Positions 4,521-8,814 of a stretch of 8,814 bases of DNA are shown here, piece after piece. The notes beneath the pieces were generated by a model. It did not search any database and was not told where the DNA came from. It saw nothing but the letters and a program-made list of their open reading frames with translations. The position numbers were made by a program, and so were the translations under genes. How positions within the stretch are numbered: the stretch's first letter is position 1; the number at the start of each line of letters is the position of its first letter. Source of the stretch: JALOTE01 sp031422195 (GTDB taxonomy: Bacteria; Pseudomonadota; Alphaproteobacteria; Rhizobiales; Rhizobiaceae); assembly GCA_031422195.1 (NCBI GenBank), contig JANOPZ010000101.1:1-8814 (forward strand), in the 5' to 3' direction.

Positions 4521-5618
4521 GTGCTCGAAACCGGACTTGCAGCAGCGTTTGGCTTTTTTGCCGCTTTTTTCTTAGCGCTTTTCCTTGCGCCGGCTATTGC
4601 TCGGCGCATCAGCGATCTGACGTGGCGGCAAGCGACCCGCGTTTTACCGCAATCTTCAGAAGAAATCGCTGCAGCCCGTGATCACTTGCGCGGGCAAAAC
4701 GCTATTGAAATGCGCCAGCTCGAAATGAAAATGGAAGCGGTTGCTGAAAAAGAGCGGCTGTTGCGCATCGGAAAACAAGCCGGCAATGACCAAATAGCCA
4801 GCCTTCAAAGCCAGTCTCAGATGCTAACTGGCCTCAACTCAAAGCTTGAATTAGAAAGCGCCCGTCTTTTGAGCGCGTTAAATGAAGCAACGGAACAAAA
4901 TGCGCTTTTGGCAACGGATAACGCCGATCGCGATATCAAAATTGCCAATATCGGTGCTGAGTTTACTCGGTTGCGCAACGATCACGCGCGGCAAGTTGCG
5001 GCCTTTGGTTTAATGGACGAAGCCCATAAACAAGCCAGCCAGCGCTTAGAAAATATGAGCAACGAGGCATCGCTGCTGCGCTCGAAACTTTCAAGTTCTG
5101 AATCCCAGTTGCGCATTACACGTTCTGAATCCAAGCGGTATGAGAACGATATCAAGCTAGCCAACCGCAAGATTTCAGCGCTTGAGGCAAAGTTGGAGCG
5201 CAGCATTCGGTTCATGGCAGAAGCCGAAGAAAAGCTTGAGCAACGCGAAACAGAGCTGAAGCGGTATAAGGATCAGGCAAAACCTGGAGCCTTGAAATTG
5301 GTTGTGCGGCCCTTAGCGCAAAAGTTGACAACGCCCCGACCCCAGAATTTGCAGGCTTTGCCCAAAGATGTTGATCAAAAGTCTGAACTCATTGTTTCAA
5401 CGATAAAAATACTAAGGCCAGCGTTGAGGCTGGCTGCGCGGGCAAATCAGCAAGAACAAAGCCGCATTAAAGCAGATATGATGGATCTTGCTGGACGCAT
5501 TACGGCGGAGGCCGCAACACAAAATGCCAGTTTGAGGGCCAAAATTGCTCAGCTGCAACCAGACGGCAGCGCGCTGGCCGATGCCATTTTGAAATATACC
5601 AAAACCGCCGCGGAGTAA
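4521..5618 (+). CDS. Membrane-anchored coiled-coil protein of unknown function
   Basis: This 365-residue protein has one N-terminal membrane helix (about residues 6-27, rich in Ala, Phe and Leu). After a linker, a long helical coiled-coil region runs from about residue 45 to 255, rich in Glu, Lys, Gln, Arg and Leu with repeated heptad-like leucines. A basic, proline-containing linker (about 256-290) leads to a C-terminal helical segment (about 300-360). The body is probably cytoplasmic, held at the inner membrane. No enzymatic motif is seen. The start used is GTG at 4521, without a clear Shine-Dalgarno sequence. The frame is open back to 4488 but offers no better start, so the N terminus is uncertain. 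It lies 100 bp after eipA on the same strand and may share its promoter. The shape recalls scaffold or cell-envelope organising proteins, but no function should be inferred from that alone. Confidence 0.82.
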   Translation: MLETGLAAAFGFFAAFFLALFLAPAIARRISDLTWRQATRVLPQSSEEIAAARDHLRGQNAIEMRQLEMKMEAVAEKERLLRIGKQAGNDQIASLQSQSQMLTGLNSKLELESARLLSALNEATEQNALLATDNADRDIKIANIGAEFTRLRNDHARQVAAFGLMDEAHKQASQRLENMSNEASLLRSKLSSSESQLRITRSESKRYENDIKLANRKISALEAKLERSIRFMAEAEEKLEQRETELKRYKDQAKPGALKLVVRPLAQKLTTPRPQNLQALPKDVDQKSELIVSTIKILRPALRLAARANQQEQSRIKADMMDLAGRITAEAATQNASLRAKIAQLQPDGSALADAILKYTKTAAE

Positions 5619-6407
5619 TCAGCCGCGTTGCCGACGGGCAGTCTCAAACACAATAGCACTGGTTGCAGCTACATTCAGGCTGTCGGTTCCATGGGACATC
5701 GGTATTGTCACAACTCTGCAAAGCGCCTGTATGGAGACATCCAATCCATACGCTTCTTCACCAAACAGGAAGGCGCAACGCTGTTCAAACAACACATTTT
5801 CGAGCTTTTCTGCATTTTGTAACGATAGCGCATATGCCGTAAAACCGGAAGAAATCAGGTTTTGAATTATCTCTTTAATACTGCCACTTTGAAACCAAGG
5901 CAGCACCAAGGTTGCACCCATCGAAACCCGTATGGCTTTTCGGTAAAGCGGGCTGCAGCATTGCATATCGAGCAATATGGCTTCTACACCAAGGCCAGCT
6001 GCATTGCGGAAAATCGAACCAATATTATCGGGATTTGAAATATTCGACAAAACGGCAACACGTTGGAAATCGGCTAAGAAAGCGTGTTTCTGAACATCTG
6101 CGGCATGGCCTGCCGCCAATATCCCGCGGTGCACATGGTAGCCCGCAATTTCAGCCATGACCTTTGAAGTGGTAACATAGATTGGAACAGCATCAGGAAC
6201 CTGCTTGAGCAAACTGTCCAGTGGACCCAAGCGATCCTCTGACAAAAGAACTGATGTCATGCCAAACCGTGATCGCGTCAAAAGTGTGTCGAGAATGAAT
6301 TTGCCCTCAACAATAAAGGCATGATCACGCCGCAAATCCTTGTCCTTGAGATTGCGGTAAACGGCAATTCGCGGGTCTGACGGATCGGTAATGTTTTCAA
6401 TTGCCAT
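5619..6407 (-). CDS. TrmH/SpoU-family RNA 2'-O-methyltransferase
   Basis: The 262-residue SPOUT methyltransferase has all three family motifs. Motif 1 is NISNPDNIGSIFRNA (122-136), with N128 and catalytic R134. Motif 2 is FLFGEEAYGLD (213-223). Motif 3 is IPM at 235 through SLNVAATSA (243-251), which forms the S-adenosylmethionine-binding trefoil knot. The N-terminal 100 residues form the substrate-binding extension typical of RlmB/TrmH-like enzymes, with FIVEGKFILD near residue 31. It should methylate a ribose 2'-OH in rRNA or tRNA; the target nucleotide cannot be told from sequence. Its ATG lies six bases after the stop of the HugZ-like gene with no clear Shine-Dalgarno sequence, so translational coupling is likely. 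Its stop abuts the stop of the convergent coiled-coil gene with no base between them. Confidence 0.92.
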   Translation of the reverse strand: MAIENITDPSDPRIAVYRNLKDKDLRRDHAFIVEGKFILDTLLTRSRFGMTSVLLSEDRLGPLDSLLKQVPDAVPIYVTTSKVMAEIAGYHVHRGILAAGHAADVQKHAFLADFQRVAVLSNISNPDNIGSIFRNAAGLGVEAILLDMQCCSPLYRKAIRVSMGATLVLPWFQSGSIKEIIQNLISSGFTAYALSLQNAEKLENVLFEQRCAFLFGEEAYGLDVSIQALCRVVTIPMSHGTDSLNVAATSAIVFETARRQRG

Positions 6408-6413
6408 CGTTGG

Positions 6414-6899
6414 CTATGCAAGATCATCGGGCGTTAATTGATAGGCTTTGCCAAAGCCGCCATTCAAATCAACACGCGATATCGAAAAGCGCCAAAATGC
6501 AAAATCAAGAAAATTGAAATAAAGTTTTGTTTTGGGGTGCATGGCTAAAAACGGCTCTGCCAATGACGCATTTTCTTTCATAATTTCCGGCAACCGCACG
6601 GCTTGAGCAACAACGCTCATGCGCGCGTGCGCCAGCGGGTCGCCCTTCCCCGGCTCGCCGATCAACAAAGCGCAGCGGGCATCCAATGCCAATGCATGGC
6701 TATGGGCAGACAGATCAGAAATCAGCGTCACCAAACCTTGGCCTGGTATACAGGCAACAATGATGCGGCTTACCGAAGGCCCGCCGCTGGCTTTATCCAT
6801 AAATGCCAAACTGCCAAACCTTGTGTCACGCAAAAGCGTCTTCGCAAGGCCGCGCGCTTCATCATCCGTTGTGCGGATCGGATTGATCTTTTCGTTCAT
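6414..6899 (-). CDS. HugZ-like pyridoxamine 5'-phosphate oxidase-fold protein
   Basis: The 161-residue protein has a split-barrel FMN-binding fold. Recognisable parts are ARGLAKTLLRDTRFGSLAFM (16-34), PSVSRIIVA, the LVTLISDLSAHSHAL stretch, DARCALLIGEPGKGDPLAHAR and a C-terminal DFAFWRFSISRVDLNGGFGKAY segment. These resemble the HugZ/pyridoxamine-oxidase-like proteins that bind flavin or heme. Helicobacter HugZ is a heme oxygenase of about 250 residues; this protein has only the split barrel and lacks the extra C-terminal domain, so heme degradation should not be assumed. It sits nine bases after the SDR gene and six before the methyltransferase gene in the same operon. Confidence 0.85.
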   Translation of the reverse strand: MNEKINPIRTTDDEARGLAKTLLRDTRFGSLAFMDKASGGPSVSRIIVACIPGQGLVTLISDLSAHSHALALDARCALLIGEPGKGDPLAHARMSVVAQAVRLPEIMKENASLAEPFLAMHPKTKLYFNFLDFAFWRFSISRVDLNGGFGKAYQLTPDDLA

Positions 6900-6908
6900 G
6901 GTGTCCGC

Positions 6909-7670
6909 TTATTTCGGTGCAAGGCGGATAGCACCATCAAGACGGATGGTTTCGCCGTTGAGCATATCATTTTCAATAATGTGCAAAGCCAAAGCCGCAT
7001 AATCTTCCGGCGTGCCAAGGCGTGATGGAAACGGCACCGCCACCGCCAGTGAGGCCTGAACATCTGCGGGCATGGCGGCCAGCATTGGGGTTCCAAAAAT
7101 ACCGGGCGCTATGGTCATTGCGCGGATACCAAAACGGGCCAGTTCACGGGCAATTGGCAATGTCATGCCAACAATGCCACTTTTCGAAGCGGCATAAGCA
7201 GCTTGGCCTATTTGGCCGTCAAAAGCAGCAACAGAGGCCGTTGAAATGATTACACCCCGCTCGCCAGTTGGCTGCGGAGCAAGCGTCGAAGCGCGCGATG
7301 CAAACAAGCGCGCCATGTTAAATGAGCCGATCAAATTGACTTCCACCACACGTCGAAACAAGTCCAGATCATGCGGCGCATCGCGGCCAACAACGCGGGC
7401 GGCTGGCGCAATACCAGCGCAGTTGATCAAAATCATCGCTTCACCATGTGCCGCAGCTGCTGCGGCAAACGCAGCTTCGGCCGAGGCGGCGTCGCTGACG
7501 TTACAATGCAGCGCCAAACCGCCAAATTCTGCCGCAACAGCTAACGCATTTTCTAAATTAATATCGAGCACCGCCACTTTAGCGCCACGAGCCGCAAGTG
7601 CGCGGGCAGTTCCAGCGCCAAGGCCAGAGCCGCCGCCGGTAACGATTGCCGATTTGCCGTCTATTTTCAT
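6909..7670 (-). CDS. HSD10-like short-chain dehydrogenase (3-hydroxyacyl-CoA dehydrogenase type)
   Basis: The 253-residue classical SDR has the cofactor motif TGGGSGLG (11-18). D36 at the end of the second strand predicts NAD(H) rather than NADP(H). It also has NCAG (83-86), N112, S146, and the catalytic pair Y159 and K163 in YAASK. The sequence AAFDGQIGQAAYAASKSGIVGMTLPIARELARFGIR and the later APGIFGTPML closely resemble the type II 3-hydroxyacyl-CoA dehydrogenase group (human HSD17B10). That group oxidises 3-hydroxyacyl-CoA in fatty-acid or branched-chain amino-acid breakdown. The precise substrate is not determined by sequence. A weak GGGA precedes the ATG. It lies between the ABC ATPase gene (23-base gap) and the HugZ-like gene (9-base gap), so it is probably co-transcribed. 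Confidence 0.9.
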   Translation of the reverse strand: MKIDGKSAIVTGGGSGLGAGTARALAARGAKVAVLDINLENALAVAAEFGGLALHCNVSDAASAEAAFAAAAAAHGEAMILINCAGIAPAARVVGRDAPHDLDLFRRVVEVNLIGSFNMARLFASRASTLAPQPTGERGVIISTASVAAFDGQIGQAAYAASKSGIVGMTLPIARELARFGIRAMTIAPGIFGTPMLAAMPADVQASLAVAVPFPSRLGTPEDYAALALHIIENDMLNGETIRLDGAIRLAPK

Positions 7671-7693
7671 TTTATAATTCCCAACGTCTGGCC

Positions 7694-8785
7694 CTAATGC
7701 GGGTCTTTGCCTGAACTAACCTGTTGGCCGCGTTCCATAAAGCGCGAAATAGCGCGAACCACATCGTTTGATGTTATCGCGCCGGTGATGCGCCCGCCCT
7801 CCATAAGGCCAACTGCGCCATCTCGTTTGGCCAGTGCACTGATAATTGAGGCTATCGGCGTATCCGGTTTGGCAGTAGCTGCCAATTTTACTGCTTTATC
7901 CAAGGTTTCAGGTGCCACCGCAATGTCTTCAGCACGCAGCACTGTTAGCGGATTAATGTGAGCAACGAAGCGGGCCACATAATCATTGGCCGGTGAAAAC
8001 ACTATTTGCGCTGGCGTACCAAACTGCACAATGCGCCCACCTTCCATGATGGCAATGCGTCCGCCGATTTTTATGGCCTCATCCAAATCATGGCTGACAA
8101 ATAAAATGGTCTTTTTAAGCGTCGCTTGAAGGTGCAACAGCTCGTCTTGCAGACGCGTGCGGATCAGCGGATCAAGCGCCGAAAACGGCTCGTCCATCAG
8201 CAAAATCGGCGCTCCAGTCGCAAACGCGCGGGCGAGGCCAACGCGCTGTTGCATACCGCCTGACAGTTCACCCACTTTGCGCGAGGCCCATTCTGAAAGG
8301 CCGACGAGTGCCAATTGTTCTGTGACTTTGGCATTGCGAGTACCTTCTGGCACGCCGGCAATCTCAAGGCCGAAACCAACGTTTTCAGCAACCGTTCGCC
8401 ATGGCAGCAAGGCAAATTGCTGGAAAACCATGGATACGGCTTGCCCGCGCAAGCTGCGAAGGCTCGGTTCATCACAAGCCCCAACATCCACCATACCATT
8501 GGCAGTTTTGACGTGCACTTTGCCGCGCACAATCGGATTGAGACGGTTCACACCGCGCAGCAGCGTTGATTTGCCAGAGCCTGACAGCCCCATAAGCACA
8601 ACGATTTCACCCTCGTTGACGGTGAGCGAAGCATTATGAACGCCCAAAATAGCGCCTGTGTCTTTTTGGATATCGCTGCGGTGTTTGCCTAAATCAGCCA
8701 GATCAAGGGCCTTGGCAGCGTCTTTGCCAAACACAATGCAGGTGTCTTCAAAAATAATGGCTGGAGCGCCGCTCGTTTTTACCAT
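7694..8785 (-). CDS. choV: ABC transporter ATPase for choline/glycine betaine (ChoV/ProV type)
   Basis: The 363-residue ATPase is of the quaternary-amine uptake group. An N-terminal extension of about 45 residues typical of ProV/OpuAA/ChoV (including VFGKDAAKALDLADLGK) precedes Walker A GLSGSGKST (66-74). Next come the Q-loop VFQQFALLPWRTVAENV (120-136), signature LSGGM (174-178), Walker B ILLMDE (194-199), D-loop SALD, and switch H232. The C terminus (about 300-350) holds a CBS-like regulatory segment, including VGLMEGGRITGAITSNDVVRA, of the kind that senses ionic strength or nucleotides. The protein powers import of choline or glycine betaine for osmoprotection or as a nutrient. It acts on the cytoplasmic face with a permease whose gene appears to end just upstream. 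AAGGA lies eight bases before the ATG. The choline-specific ChoV name is likely but ProV-type specificity cannot be excluded. Confidence 0.9.
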   Translation of the reverse strand: MVKTSGAPAIIFEDTCIVFGKDAAKALDLADLGKHRSDIQKDTGAILGVHNASLTVNEGEIVVLMGLSGSGKSTLLRGVNRLNPIVRGKVHVKTANGMVDVGACDEPSLRSLRGQAVSMVFQQFALLPWRTVAENVGFGLEIAGVPEGTRNAKVTEQLALVGLSEWASRKVGELSGGMQQRVGLARAFATGAPILLMDEPFSALDPLIRTRLQDELLHLQATLKKTILFVSHDLDEAIKIGGRIAIMEGGRIVQFGTPAQIVFSPANDYVARFVAHINPLTVLRAEDIAVAPETLDKAVKLAATAKPDTPIASIISALAKRDGAVGLMEGGRITGAITSNDVVRAISRFMERGQQVSSGKDPH

Positions 8786-8789
8786 GCAC

Positions 8790-8814
8790 TCAATCCTTGC
8801 CGAAGCGGAAAATG
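8790..8814 (-). CDS. 3' end of an upstream gene, probably the cognate ABC permease (partial)
   Basis: Only the last seven codons and the stop are in the window: a minus-strand frame reading IFRFGKD then TGA at 8792-8790, four bases before the choV ATG. The choV Shine-Dalgarno sequence lies inside these codons, as is usual in a coupled operon. Quaternary-amine permease genes normally precede the ATPase gene in cho operons, so ChoW is the likely identity. Seven residues cannot prove it. Confidence 0.4.

Noticed and set aside
1..8814. CRISPR array, insertion sequence, transposase or phage genes
   Set aside because: No regularly spaced repeats, no terminal inverted repeats flanking an enzyme gene, and no transposase, integrase or phage structural motifs seen in any frame.

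Overview
The window looks like chromosomal DNA from an alphaproteobacterium, most probably of the order Hyphomicrobiales (Rhizobiales). The case rests on a compact cell-cycle cluster: a FliJ-like flagellar gene divergent from the master regulator ctrA, followed by the phosphotransferase chpT and an EipA/DUF1134 envelope protein gene. The control regions carry TTAACC half-sites of the CtrA type and GANTC (CcrM-type) methylation sites. Base composition is moderate except for the left end, which is clearly AT-rich. Genus and species cannot be fixed from the sequence.

Layout. (1) 1-904 is an accessory-looking region. It holds the 5' part of an unrecognised AT-rich gene running off the left edge (minus strand) and an unlisted 24-residue single-helix membrane peptide with a strong Shine-Dalgarno sequence (390-464, minus). 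About 440 bp without a confident gene follow, with a plus-strand intrinsic terminator, a 16-bp tandem duplication and several dyads. (2) 905-2444 holds fliJ-like (minus) and ctrA (plus), separated by about 400 bp of control DNA; each gene ends at a good intrinsic terminator. (3) 2538-3689 holds chpT and, downstream on the minus strand, a single-domain receiver protein that has lost its phosphoacceptor aspartate. (4) 3833-5618 holds eipA and a membrane-anchored coiled-coil protein (plus). (5) 5619-8814 is a tightly packed minus-strand operon. In transcription order it contains the last codons of a probable permease gene, a choline/glycine-betaine-type ABC ATPase, an HSD10-like dehydrogenase, a HugZ-like FMN-binding protein and a TrmH/SpoU-type RNA methyltransferase.

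How it works together. ChpT relays phosphate from hybrid kinases to CtrA, and CtrA controls division, flagellar and envelope genes. TTAACCAT boxes before ctrA and between chpT and eipA suggest that CtrA regulates itself, its own phosphodonor and an envelope-integrity protein. The degenerate receiver beside chpT is the most interesting protein here because it could bind ChpT without accepting phosphate. The right-hand operon combines osmoprotectant uptake with housekeeping enzymes and has no evident link to the cell-cycle genes.

The best candidates for something undescribed are the pseudo-receiver, the 24-residue peptide with a possible overlapping antisense RNA, and the coiled-coil protein.
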